Below, one piece after another: positions 23,920 through 34,209 of a DNA stretch of 64,000 nucleotides (positions are counted from its first letter, which is position 1; each line of letters begins with the position of its first letter). Below the pieces are notes generated by a model. It was not told the origin of the DNA. It saw nothing but the letters and a program-made list of their open reading frames with translations, and did not search any database. A program made the position numbers and the translations under genes. The stretch is from Symbiodinium natans (lineage: Eukaryota; Sar; Dinophyceae; Suessiales; Symbiodiniaceae). The stretch lies in contig CAJNDS010002068.1 of the NCBI GenBank assembly GCA_905221605.1, positions 87,001 through 151,000 of the forward strand, given 5' to 3'.

Positions 23920-24930
23920 GAAGTCACCAAATCTGTGCAAGTGTCTGTCGGTCACTTTCCACAGCACATTCGCATCGATCGATGCTGAAATTCCGAATGC
24001 ACTCAAGGTAGAGATCCTCGAAGCAAACTCACACCGCAACAGTCCTGTAATCTTGAGGGTTGGGTGTGGCCCTTCAACCGTGGAATTGTTTAAAGCACGG
24101 ACCTCGATCACGAAACCATTTAAAGCAGGGATCGCAGCAGTCAGCTATGTATACATATATATATATAACTAAATAAATACATAAATATAAATATAAATAT
24201 ATATATATATATAATATGTGTCTGTGTGTGTAAACGCTACATTCTTAGTGTTCCTTCTTCTTGCATGTCGCACCCAGTTTACGACTGGTCTAGGCCATTC
24301 CACTTTCATCACCCTCTTTCTGTAACTACGAGTGGTCATGCCTGATGCAGTGCTTCGACATCTTACTGACAGTGCAGGTTTCAGTTGCAGTGGTCTCTGG
24401 CACACGCTGGTTTGCAGCAATGTGGCCAGAGTCGAATCACGCATGAAGGGGTCTGCCAAGATCTCGATCTCCATGACATCATGGATGAGAAGGCCGCACA
24501 CCCACTCGTAGACGCACCATAGCCTTGGTCCCAGGCTGGTAAAGACTTTCCACGTTTTGTGGGTGCCACCAACTGGCTCAAGTATGGCACGGTGACCTGC
24601 AGTCCGACCAGCACACGCCTAGCTGGAGTAAAACGCTTGAGCTCCATGAACAACTGCAAGCAGGTTACACGCAACAGGCGCGCAGCTTTTAGCAGTACAG
24701 CCCAGTTGCCAGGGGGCAGATTGCAACTCTCAGTTCATGTAGGTGCACCCGAAGATGACTTTTGCTGTGTCCCCTATTCGTAGGCTGAAGGCCGATTGAA
24801 GTAGTTCCACGAAGCAAGGACGACCATGCCGTCCTGGGAGGAGAAAATGCAGGACAGGCAAGCCTAGCACGACACCGGCATGCTGGCGGAAAGACGGACT
24901 CTCTAGGACAGAAGCAACCTTGCCACATGC
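23920..24930 (-). CDS. Multi-exon gene fragment, unknown product
   Basis: Four minus-strand segments read as protein. From the 5' side: about 24930-24733 (SVLESPSFRQHAGVVLGLPV, FVELLQSAFSLRIGDTAKV); about 24660-24602 (LFMELKRFTPARRVLVGLQ) after CTGCTTGCAG; 24535-24367, bounded by TTTACCAG and GTAAGA, with 56 open codons (WVCGLLIHDVMEIEILADPF); and about 24111-23920 (VIEVRALNNSTVEGPHPT, ISASIDANVLWKVTDRHLHR). The last piece has the hydrophobic pattern of an SPFH/Band-7 strand region (SIDANVLWKVTD), a tentative resemblance only. Exon order fits one gene. Junction phases were not all proven. Confidence 0.4.
24367..24535 (-). CDS. Best-defined exon of the 23.9-24.9 kb gene
   Basis: Both borders match consensus (TTTACCAG upstream, TCA then GTAAGATG downstream) and the 169-nt segment is open throughout in one frame. 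It contains WCVYEWVCGLLIHDVMEI and FMRDSTLATLLQTSVCQRPL. The function is unknown. Confidence 0.5.
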
Positions 24931-25129
24931 TCTCACATGAAGACCGTCACTGGCATGGCTACCGGACCTAACAGACCGAACCGATGTCAGCTCCGCAGAC
25001 CCCGATTTCTAGCCAAACCAAAGCACGCCGAATCCCGAGCGTGCCAACACACGGCCACACACGGTGCCCAGGTACCGATAAGGCGATGAACTCTTCCAGG
25101 AGGTTTACACCTGAGCTTAAACTTCGTTC

Positions 25130-25394
25130 AATCCCCAGCAAATCGTAGCAAAAACCTCTCTACAGTGAGTTTGTCTTCAACCTGATTCCAAAAAAGGGCC
25201 CGCGAGGGGCCTAGTTGGGGGGCGGGGGGAGGAAACCATATTGGGCTTGTTGGTTTGTGTATGGTGGAAGGCTCTCCCTCAACCCTGAGATTTGCCTGCC
25301 TCCCCTTCCCCCTCCCATCCCGAAACATATGTTTGCCTCCCAGGCCGATCATCCCCCACCTGTCTCGCAAGGTCGACAACAAGGGGAATGCGGA
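25130..25394 (-). CDS. Exon-like segment directly downstream of a telomeric array
   Basis: An open minus-strand segment starts after ...TTTAG in the CCCCTAAA array and reads NSAFPLLSTLRDRWGMIGLG and FWNQVEDKLTVERFLLRFAG before TGA. The family is unknown. The middle is Pro-rich and less convincing, so this may be two segments. Confidence 0.3.
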
Positions 25395-25397
25395 ATT

Positions 25398-25537
25398 CAA
25401 CCCCTAAACCCCTAAACCCTAAACCCCTAAACCCCTAAACCCCTAAATCCCTAAACCCCTAAACCCCTAAACCCCGAAACCCCCAAACCCCTAAACCCCA
25501 AACCCCTAAACCCCAAACCCCTAAACCCTTAAACCCG
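25398..25537. repeat. Variant telomeric array (CCCCTAAA/CCCTAAA)
   Basis: About 18 units, mostly the 8-bp form CCCCTAAA rather than CCCTAAA. The 8-bp form suggests local amplification of a variant rather than fresh telomerase product. Confidence 0.8.
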
Positions 25538-25640
25538 ATGGCATGGGGTGCAGCTCCCGAGTCTCGACGGAGTCGCGCGACAGAATCCCGGCAAAGGGCC
25601 GTTGCTGTGCCAGGTCGAGTGCATCTTCAGAGTTCTCATA

Positions 25641-25728
25641 CCCTAAGGTACAAATAGCCCAAAGTAGGCATTATTTACAGACTTCAGACCCCAATGTAGG
25701 TATTACCTATATACTTGGAGCCCCAGGG
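25641..25728. mobile_element. MITE family C, copy
   Basis: An 88-bp element with ends CCCTAAGGTACAAATAG and, in reverse, CCCTGGGGCTCCAAGTATAT. It is closely similar to the copies at 17564 and 46386. Confidence 0.75.
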
Positions 25729-25939
25729 ATATTTCGAAATTCTGAGCTGTGGTTTCAACATAGCAGTGATCTTTCGGAGCTAGTCATGGTATCGCAGCTT
25801 CTGAATCTGTTCACAGAGTTCCTGATTCTACCGCAGATCCGAAATCACTCGTAGTTTCTGAATCTGGTTTCCCTCCAGTTTGGTGAATATCGCCTTCCAC
25901 CGCGATTGCATCAGCAGGGCGGCGGCCATGGTGATCCCT

Positions 25940-27850
25940 AAACCCTAAACCCTAAACCCTGGGTTTAGGGTTTAGGGTTTAGGGTTTGGGGTTTAGGGTT
26001 TAGGGTTTCTGCCATTCCTGCACACTCCAACAGCACGCCGAAACCAAAACGCCCATTGGGCAAGAGCCGACACCCGAATTTCAGCAGCGGCACACCAGGA
26101 CATCAATCCAGGATCACTCTGTGGGATGCAAGCCTCTCGTGGGAAGCTTTATGGGTGAAGGGCCAAAAGAGTTTAGGGTTTAGGGTTTAGGGTCTAGGGG
26201 TTTAGGGTTTAGGGTTTGGGGTTTAGGGTAGCTCTCTAAGGAGGCTGATTGTCGTGAGCCTACATCGACCTGTGCAGGAGCAGGAGTCCCAACGTGCCTT
26301 GTCAATCCAGAAGCCGACGTCGTTCCATGTGACACCCGCGGACGCAGCTGCAACTTCTTTGGCATGCAAACACAGCTCCTCAGCTTATACCATCTTCAGG
26401 TCGTCCCAAGCCCAAAGAGTACAATTCTCGACCAACTGACTCGCAGGTACTTCCTCAAGTGGCATTTTCTGAGATGCGCTCATGCCTGGTTTCAGTATCG
26501 CCGAGTCTCCGCAGCTTTTGCGTGCCTGAGCTGTATGAGCTGTACGAAAGAAAGACCTCCTTCTGCCGGCATGTTCGGATGTGCCTGTCTGCTTGACTCT
26601 GTTGCGCAGCTCAAAAATCTAAGACTCGAGTCCCTGTTTCTGTCCAGCCGCCGATCTGTCGATCAGCGATTGTTTCGGCTGGGGCGGGATGTTAAAGACA
26701 TGAAACCTCCACATACCCCCAGCAGAACCGAGCGGCCCATATGGAGCAACCCCAGCAGTCGCCGTGGCCTTCACAAGCGCGATATCAGAATCAAGTGCTT
26801 AGGAAAAGATGGCCCAACCAAACGAGAGCTTGTCGAAGCTTCTGCAAGGGCCCGCCCATCCCAGATGAATGCTGGCAATGGACATCCAAAAACTGTGGAT
26901 CTAGCATCAGGAATATGCACAGCGGACTGCAGACCATGCCGCGTTTGTTTCAAGGACTGAGAACCCTAAACCCTAAACCCTAAACCCTAAACCCTAAACC
27001 CTAAACCCTAAACAATAGAAAGACGTCAGCAGGCAAGCGGCCCACTCTCGCGGTGGAGCCCAGCAGTGCGACACAAAGAAAATCTCACCATGCTTCTTGC
27101 GAGCTGCCACCTGGGCTTGGCATCTGTAGGGTTTAGGGTTTAGGGTTTAGGGTTTAGGGTTTAGGGTGCCCGAATAGACCCCCAGACAGTAGGACTCCCT
27201 GATTGTAAGGACCCCAATAAGGGATCCCGAATTTCGGAAACCCCAACATTGTGGCAAGCGCTCCTCTGGCTTGTTAACCCATGTCAACCCTCCACGGCAA
27301 CACATGGGGCATTTCCCAAAACAGGATTACCCCTTTCATACCCAAAATGGAATATCTAACCCTCTTTAAAAAATTAAAGGCGCCCCCCAAAAAGGGTACG
27401 TACCCCTACTTTCGGAGAGCCCCCCCCCCCCCCCACATTGTCCACTCAAAGGACGCGCCGAATATGAGATCAAGGAGCGATGCTCGTCTTGTCACCGCAG
27501 GTAAACCAATCCTGACTGACCGAAGGATCAGGCCAAAGACTTAAAGGCTTACTACTACTTGCTTAACAACCACAAAAGATTGACATGTCATTCCTTATAA
27601 GGGCCATATACATATAGGGATTATTATTCTACATTGTTGTTTTTTGTGTTTTTTTTTTTGGGGGGGGGGAGGGTTCTTAAGCAAATGGGTGACTCAACGT
27701 ACTGCTATCCGAACGGCACCAAGCCGCCGTGACGTGATAGGATTGCTCAGGGTGCCAAGTCGTGGTGGCCCAACGCAAATGCACAAGCAGATGCTTTCTG
27801 GGCTAGAAGCCGATGTCATGAAAAGATACGCGGCAAGTGTGCATGAATGC
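25940..27850. other. No firmly supported gene; telomeric arrays and family-D remnants
   Basis: Telomeric arrays lie at 25938-26005 (both orientations meeting head to head), 26172-26230, 26963-27013 and 27128-27165. A 198-codon plus-strand frame at 26364-26960 is Cys/Arg-rich and unrecognised. A minus-strand frame over 26771-26953 (ALAEASTSSRLVGPSFPK) is an equal competitor. Neither is called. Confidence 0.4.
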
Positions 27851-28027
27851 ACTTCTCATCCCTAGTAACAGTACTATTGGCGCTTGCATGGCTGTTCGGT
27901 TTTGCTGCCGAGTTTTTGCTTGATGTAGTATGGGTAGCAGTTGTAGCAATAGTAACACAAGGAATGATAGCAACAGTGGTAGTCATGGCAACGAAAAAAA
28001 CCGTAGAATTTGTTGTGGCTGTGGCTG

Positions 28028-28162
28028 TGGGCTGTGGGCTGTGGGCTGTGGGCTGTGGGCTGTGGGCTGTGGGCTGTGGGCTGTGGGCTGTGGGCTGTGG
28101 GCTGTGGGCTGTGGGCTGTGGGCTGTGGGCTGTGGGCTGTGGGCTGTGGGCTGTGGGCTGTG
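28028..28162. repeat. Minisatellite (GGGCTGT)n
   Basis: About 19 perfect tandem copies of the 7-mer GGGCTGT, followed by a GGCTGT hexamer run to about 28225. The unit length of 7 lets all three frames stay open (AVGCGLW repeats), so frames spanning it are not evidence of a protein. Confidence 0.9.
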
Positions 28163-28436
28163 GCTGTGGCCGTGGCTGTGGCTGTCGCTGTGGCTGTCGC
28201 TGTCGTTGTGGTGGTTGTTGCTGTTGTTGATCCAGTTTCTGCAGGTGTGCGAAAGATGCAAAAACACTTCTGCTCTTCAGTCCCTAGATGCAAAAACACT
28301 TCTGCTCTTCAGTCCCTTTCGGCGAGTGTTGCCGGGTATGTTCTACGAGCGTGAGTGACTAGCCTTCTGAGTCGCTTTTCTGGCTTCAACGACAGTAACT
28401 TTGCTGGGATGCCGTTTTGCACTCCCAAGGTGCTTC

Positions 28437-28705
28437 AAATGCGTGCAAAATAACAGTCAACACTCAGTCAACACTCAGTCAACACTACAGTCAACACTAC
28501 AGTCAACACTACCAAAACCCTGGGAAAACCAGCAGATTCCACAATTCACTCGTTTCAAAGGAAAATAATAGTTTCTTTAGCTTCTTAATGTCCAGAACAG
28601 CAAAATGCTGGATTTTCCAGCATTTTGGCAGCGCTGACTGTAGTGTTGACTGTAGTGTTGACTGAGTGTTGACTGAGTGTTGACTGTCATTTTGCATGCA
28701 TTTGT
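28437..28705. mobile_element. Fold-back element whose arms carry tandem repeats
   Basis: The left arm contains CAAATGCGTGCAAAATAACA followed by repeated AGTCAACACT units. The right arm is their reverse complement, with AGTGTTGACTG units followed by GTCATTTTGCATGCATTTG. The arms are about 100 bp each with a loop around 28565-28600. Part of the right arm (CATGTCCAGAACAGCAAAA) recurs at 28742-28830, so a second copy or a duplication follows. Confidence 0.65.
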
Positions 28706-28940
28706 TGCTTTTATAGGACATACAGCTTTTTCTAGCTTCTTCATGTCCAGAACAGCAAAACGCTAGATTCTCCAGCGTTTTGGCAGTACTGACTTGACTG
28801 TAGCGTTGAGTGTAGATGGAATGAGTTGCTGCGTCGTGTGTCCCGAGCACGTCCAGGCACCGTAGAAGAGGATGGGTACGCACTATCAGCTTCCAGTTTC
28901 TGCAGGTGTGCGAAAGATGCAAAAACACTTCTGCTCTTCG

Positions 28941-29169
28941 GTGGATGGACGAAATCTTGCACCGCCTGTACATTCGTACTTCAAACGATTGAGGCATCAA
29001 GCCCCGCACCCCCTGCTTAACATTGGCGGTTAGGACTACTTGAGCGGTGCAAGATTTCGACCATTGGAACAAATCCGGCCGTTAGCTTTTCACAGCCAAT
29101 GTTAAAAAGGGGGCACGGGGAACACAAAAAGACGTGTCTGAAAAGCGGTGCAAGATTTTGTCCATCCAC
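28941..29169. mobile_element. Short TIR element, 25-bp terminal inverted repeats
   Basis: The left end begins GTGGATGGACGAAATCTTGC and the right end, in reverse, GTGGATGGACAAAATCTTGC. They match at 24 of 25 positions. A third partial end lies near 29044-29065. The 229-bp body has no coding capacity, so it is a non-autonomous element. Confidence 0.7.
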
Positions 29170-29367
29170 AGTATGACTCCGATTGCTGCTGTTGCTACCG
29201 TTGCAACTATACAGTCATATTGTTGCTACTCTTGCCACTCCTGCTAGAATTGTTCCAAAGAGCAACTATCAAGGCAATAAAGTAAGTTATACAAGCAAAT
29301 AGCAATAGCAAACATTATCCACTTCAACCCAATAAGGGAACATATAAAATGCCCCAAGAGGGACTAC

Positions 29368-29484
29368 CGAGTCGATGAGTTGCCGAGGCACCCTGGAATT
29401 GCGGAACTTGTCCACGCTAATGCTGGCGTTGGTGGCCCAGAAGTCACCCATGTCCTGCAGCCGCATGGTTTCCTGGGCCAGGCT
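29368..29484 (-). CDS. Exon-like segment beginning at a MITE end
   Basis: Exactly 39 codons lie on the minus strand between CCCCCATAG and a 5' splice site (GACTCG then GTAGTC): SLAQETMRLQDMGDFWATNA then SISVDKFRNSRVPRQLIDS. Composition is convincing for a real protein. The acceptor AG is the last two bases of a family-D-like element (about 29486-29590), so the element supplies the splice site. The family is not recognised. Confidence 0.5.
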
Positions 29485-29797
29485 CTATGGGGGTGTCTGA
29501 ATTTAGGGGCACCTTATTGGGGTCCTAACTATCAGGGAATCCTACTATTTGGGGGTCTATAATAGGGGTCCCCTATTTCGTAAGCCTCCATATTCTATCC
29601 ACTGGCAGCTGCCTAAACACGGAAAACTTCCAGTCTGCTATGCACGAAGACTACGCATAGATCTGGTAGGGAAAAAAAAGAAGGTTCGAAGACCTTAGTT
29701 GAGCAAAAACGTCAAAGTCCGTAAGCCCGAGCCTCTTTGATCTATTTTCCTGTTCCTGCAGAGAATTGGCCGGGAAGCTTGAATCCTGGTGGCTTAC

Positions 29798-29910
29798 ATT
29801 AAAAAAGCAGGTTGCTTTTTGGGCTGCCAGGCTGCTGTCCAGGATGCGCTGACTTGGTCCGCAGCAATGCCACGAAACAGCCTGGCAAGCAACGGCTCAT
29901 GTCGGCCGGG
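29798..29910 (-). CDS. Exon-like segment following MITE family B
   Basis: On the minus strand the family B end CCTAATAG is followed by 113 open bases (HEPLLARLFRGIAADQVSAS, WTAAWQPKKQPAF). They end at a consensus donor (TTTAAT then GTAAGC). An upstream open segment ending at about 30130 (EEIGCDWRQCPLAFGGTWTP then GR) joins in phase 0 across the multi-copy MITE if a GC donor is used. Confidence 0.4.
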
Positions 29911-30138
29911 CTATTAGGCCCTAAAATCCCCATCATCAACCCTATAAAGAGCCGAAGGGGGTCATAGGGTATAGTAGCCCTAAGATCCCCATGGATGGGC
30001 TATTAGGCCCTAAAATCCCCATCATCAACCCTGTAAAGGGCCTAAGGGGGTCATAGGGTATAGTAGCCCTAAGATCCCCATCATCAACCCTATAAAGGGC
30101 CTTTCTAGTGGTTCATAGGGTATAGTAGCCCGTCCTGG
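29907..30138. mobile_element. MITE family B, multi-unit insertion
   Basis: Contains three successive partial copies of the family B core (ATCCCCATCATCAACCCTAT) between one left end (CCGGGCTATTAGG) and one right end (GTAGCCCGTCCTGG). This suggests internal tandem duplication or nested insertion. Confidence 0.7.
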
Positions 30139-30639
30139 TGTCCAGGTACCACCAAAAGCCAAGGGGCACTGCCGCCAGTCGCATCCGATCTCCTCCAGTC
30201 ATTCGTGGCACGACGTTGACGTGTGCCTTAGAGCGGCTTCGCGCTTGGGATCGCTGGCTAGGGTTAAGGGTTTAGGGTTAAGGGTTAAGGGTTTAGGGTT
30301 TAGGGTTGAGGGTTTAGGGTTTAGGGTTTAAGATGGGTTTAAGGTACTGGTTGAAGGAATTTCGATGGTACAGTCGGATAGAAACATCCCCGCCCGGCGA
30401 CATCGAGTCCATCGTAGGCTCGGAGGATTCCTTCTATCTTGTCCTGCTTCTCCAGGATGATGGCCCAAACTTGGGGCTCTGCATCTGCAGGGTTTAGGGT
30501 TTAGGGTTTCGGGTTTAGGGTTTAGGGTTTTGGGTTTAGGTTAGGGTATTAGCTGTTCATGTCCACTAAGGCATGGATCCGATGGCTTACTTTGTTCTTT
30601 GCTGTCAGTATGGCCGCTCATGAACTTGATCAAACTCGT

Positions 30640-30823
30640 TCAAGCCGATTCAATGTGTGGCGTGGAATCGCTTTCCACAATGTCGTGTGCGATGTCGCCC
30701 GGTCTCAGCTGCTCCCTGGAGGAATGAATGTCGTCGACATGATGGCGACCACGGTATTTCCAAGACTGTCTTTGAATCAGCTTCATGGCGAGAAAGTTTT
30801 TGAGTGACCGGTGCAAGAAAATG
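30640..30823 (-). CDS. Exon-like segment, unknown product
   Basis: The minus-strand frame after TATCGCTGCAG reads DIFLHRSLKNFLAMKLIQRQ and DDIHSSREQLRPGDIAHDIV and ends in a stop. A plus-strand frame over the same bases (MNVVDMMATTVFPRLSLNQL) is also protein-like. Strand is therefore uncertain. Confidence 0.3.
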
Positions 30824-31849
30824 TCTGCAGCGATAGTGTCCAAGAACTTTCTCGTTAGGGTTGAGGGTTTAGGGTTTGGGGTTCAGGATTCAGGGTTTAG
30901 GGTTCAGGGTTCCCGCCTCAGGACGGCGGTCAGGATGCGACAAACAAAGTAAATGGACGTGCTTCATCATCACTGCCAATTCCAGGTTAATAAGGCGTGC
31001 TGTGGTCATCATTCGGGCATTGCTGTTGCGAACGGATGCACCCATGCCTCGTAATATTGCACACTAAACTCACCTCGCACAAGCGACGCCGCACAAGAGA
31101 CCCCAGGAAAGGCCTCAAGAGGAAAAAGTGAGGCAGCAATCAGCCTTTGCGGTAGGCCTTTAAAAGGGAAAGAAAGGTTCGAAAACCTTGAATTGAACTT
31201 TCGGGTCCTGAAGATTCAATCAAACCCACGTGGCCCACATGGTTTGAAGAAAAAGGAGGGCCACGAGTGTGTCGGCCAGCCATTTTGCACATTTGTTGTA
31301 TTGTGTTTGCTATTTTTGAAGTCGGTTCTACTCCACAAAACCCTAACAACAACGCGCCCCACATTTTGTGAGTGCACCTCGCATTGATCCAGCCAGCTCG
31401 CTGAGTTCGCGAAAGTCTTTCTTACCCCCAAAACATCCCGAAACCCTAAACCCTAAACCCTAAACCCTTAAACCGTGGCAACTCCCGCCTGGAGTTGGGC
31501 ATGGCTCTGCATTGCCCGGAGTCCACGTCTCCTGGGAGTTAGGGACTTAACCCTATAAGCCCAATAAACCCTAAACCCTAAACCCCTGGGGTTTGATAGG
31601 ATACAGGGTTTAGTATATAGCAAGGGGTATTTTGGGTATGTTTCTTCGGCTTCATTCGTCCATATCCCAGCATCACAAGGAGGCCACAGGCCGAAGAGCC
31701 AATGGAATGAGCAGTTTTTTTCAGAGTATTCTGCTATCGTATTGCTGTATGTTTTAATCATACTATTAATATATTACTATTCTTGATCTGCTATGATCTG
31801 GTATACCGTATAGCACAGGTGGCATATGGTCTGAGGAGGTGCGTGGACC

Positions 31850-32192
31850 CCGTCCTTGACTCCACTTCCAGTGCAATCGCACCGCCACATGGCAGAAAGG
31901 AGTTCGTGAAAATCGAAGAAGCCTTGCAATTGCGTGTCAAGTGGCACAGCAAGGCGAGTGATTTGTTTGTGCTTGGCGCTATGACACATCAACAAGGGTT
32001 TCCGCTGTAAAGCGTTGGTCTTGATGATGTCGATGAAGGTCAAGCACGATGCAACGCACTCTTTTCCGTACATCCGGATCGAGTCAGAACCCTAAACCCT
32101 AGACCCTAAACCCTAATATATGCGAACCAAGGCACTTCCCTTTGGAGTTTCAGCCTTAATCAACTTCGGCTGCTTTTCGCTGGACCAGCTGC
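31850..32192 (-). CDS. Two exons of an unknown gene with a 36-nt intron that is mostly telomeric repeat
   Basis: Exon 1 (32192-32128) follows GATTGCAG and reads SWSSEKQPKLIKAETPKGSA then L, phase 0. The 36-nt intron (32127-32092) begins GTTCGC and ends in telomeric repeat (GGGTTTAG). Exon 2 starts at 32091 in phase with GSDSIRMYGKECVASCLTFI and continues open for more than 70 codons (LQGFFDFHELLSAM). Its 3' limit is not defined. Short hydrophobic and Cys-containing stretches are present but no family is recognised. Confidence 0.45.
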
Positions 32193-32457
32193 CTGCAATC
32201 TCATCCCTTCAGGATGGCTCATGTACAGAGATGGTGAGCGATTGTAGAAAAAACAGCATTGCCACAGAAGCAATGACGTCAATGACGCAGCACCAGCAAG
32301 CTTTCGTCTCACAGTTCATACGCAACACTTGCTGCTGATCTGCTGTATCAATACACTCGGTCAAACGCCAGAGTGCCTACTCGTGAGGCAGTGATCTGGA
32401 ACGAAGACTGCACCAAGACATCTTGGCCCATCTCGGGCGGAAAGGTGGGAGTCATGT

Positions 32458-32632
32458 CCTCACGAGGCACACGTCACCGGACAGCAAACCAGCAGCTAGG
32501 CGACGCGAAATGAAAGCAGTTGCGAATGACTGCTTCATCGGCCTGTATATCAACGGCGACGCGGAACAGCAGAAAGCCCACCTGACGCGGCAAAAACTTC
32601 AGGCATCTCGACTGCGTGGAACTCACTTAAAA
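32458..32632 (+). CDS. Exon-like segment, unknown product
   Basis: An open plus-strand segment includes EMKAVANDCFIGLYINGDAE and QQKAHLTRQKLQASRLRGTH. It ends at a consensus donor (TTAAAA then GTAGGT). The upstream border is uncertain. A preceding open segment (ARVPTREAVIWNEDCTKTSW) may be the previous exon. No known family. Confidence 0.4.
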
Positions 32633-34027
32633 GTAGGTCAGGCACGCAAACACTGCCAAAGTACACTCTGCTGCGCCATCTTTGAAGCAATCCCTGCTTC
32701 AAACCATCCAGAACCCCTAAACCCTAAACCCTAAACAATGAGCAACGAAGGAGCCTTGGTCAAGACGCCGATCAGGAAGGGTGTGAGCCCTGGTCGCATG
32801 CTGCCTGGATCTCAAGGCTTGTGAAGGCAACTGGCCCCACAGACCGCCCAGTAACAATCCCTAACAGGGATCTTGAAGAGAATGATTGCTAAAACCCTAA
32901 ACCCTAAACCCTAAACCCTAAACCCTAGGGTATAAGGCTGCTATTTGGGGGAATCCATGGAGCCCAGCAACAGGGACGAACAACACGACGGTGCTTCGCG
33001 AGGGCTTTCGGGCTTAGGGGACTTTGCTGTCCCCGATGTATATGTATCGGGGTGAATATGTAGGGTACAGTCTCAGGTGGTGTGGTTGCTGGTGGGTTAC
33101 GATTCATCTACATTACGGGCCCCTCCCTGGGGCCAGCATTCTAATCAGAAGGGAAAGGTCATGTCAGTAAACCCCGAAATAAGAGAAGGGGCCTGTTGCC
33201 CATGAAAAACACTTGTATGCCAGCTACTGAACAAACCTGACTAGATGGGCTTTCGACAGATTTGTTATACTGTAAGCGCTAGTTTGCCAAACGGACTGCA
33301 GCTCTCACGAATAGCCAAGAACCGGGGAAGGAAACAAAATCAAACAAACATACAAACTAATCAGACACAACTCAACATTGCGACATATGCCCGAGCCCCA
33401 GCTAGTTGAGGAACAAGCCCTCCGTGCTTTGGGCGCGTGAAATTTCGTTCGTGCTGCAAACAATGCCGTTCAAGCTTTGTAGTACATGACATGTTGATAC
33501 TCGAAGTGATAGACGGTAAGTTCCCTCTCTTGCAACCATTCACTTCGCGTTTGAAGAACAGACTCTTCTGAAGGAATCCGTGACAGGGGGTTCATTGATC
33601 CGTTCATGCTGTCTTAGCTTTGCTGGGCTCTTCTCAGTGCGAGAACCAACAACCCATGCGCGGACCAAGAGGTAGCTACAGCAGTAATGCAAGAGATTTT
33701 CACTGTGTTTTGTTCAGCTGAATTCATGCGATGACTTCGTTCACCATCGTTCACCTTTTGTTCGAATAAAGAGCCAAGTTGCAACAGACACACCGTCATA
33801 TCATCGAATGGGGTTTGGGGGGGCTATTTTAACAAGCCTTGTGCAAGAATGGTCGCAAACTCCTCTCCGAGGTGCCATACGAAAGAAGGAAGCGGTGTTG
33901 ATCTGACAGAGGATCTCCATCCAGATGCTTCACTGAGAACAAGGGGAAGACCTCGCTGACGTGACATGTCTCCGATCACTTGTGACTTTGAAATGGTGGA
34001 ACAAGAAACCCTGTTCGTGCGTGTAAC

Positions 34028-34209
34028 CAAAGTGTTGATGGGGAATCGTCAAACAAGCAGTGGTTGTGGCCGGCACCGGCAGGAGCAGCAAGTACACGCA
34101 AGTACCCTAAACCCTTAATTAAACCCTAAACCCTAAACCCTAAACCCTCAATGCTCGAGGCACAGCTAAGCTCGGTGCAGCTGCCTTGCTCTCCCGCTCG
34201 ATGGTGTGA
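34028..34209 (-). CDS. Two exons of an unknown gene, split by a telomeric-repeat intron
   Basis: Exon 1 ends at 34146 (HTIERESKAAAPSLAVPRAL then R, phase 0). Exon 2 (34106-34028) continues GTCVYLLLLPVPATTTACLT then IPHQHFG, closing at GTTACA. The 39-nt intron (34145-34107) is five telomeric units with one TTAATTAA variant, GTTTAG to TTTAG. The start of exon 1 is not fixed. Exon 2 is hydrophobic in its first half. Confidence 0.45.
34107..34145 (-). repeat. Short telomeric array acting as candidate intron
   Basis: 39 bases with GT and AG at the ends in the minus-strand sense. It contains stops in every frame, so the flanking frames can only be joined by removing it. Confidence 0.55.

Noticed and set aside
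26364-26960. A 198-codon plus-strand frame
   Set aside because: Composition is odd (Cys/Arg/Ser-rich), no splice borders were found, and the minus strand offers an equal competitor over part of it.
27847-28358. Long frames with AVGCGLW repeats
   Set aside because: A 7-bp minisatellite without stops is open in every frame; there is no start, splice or family support.
31819-32010. Plus-strand exon starting VAYGLRRCVDPVLD after a CACAG acceptor
   Set aside because: The minus-strand reading over the same bases is longer, more protein-like and in phase with an upstream exon.
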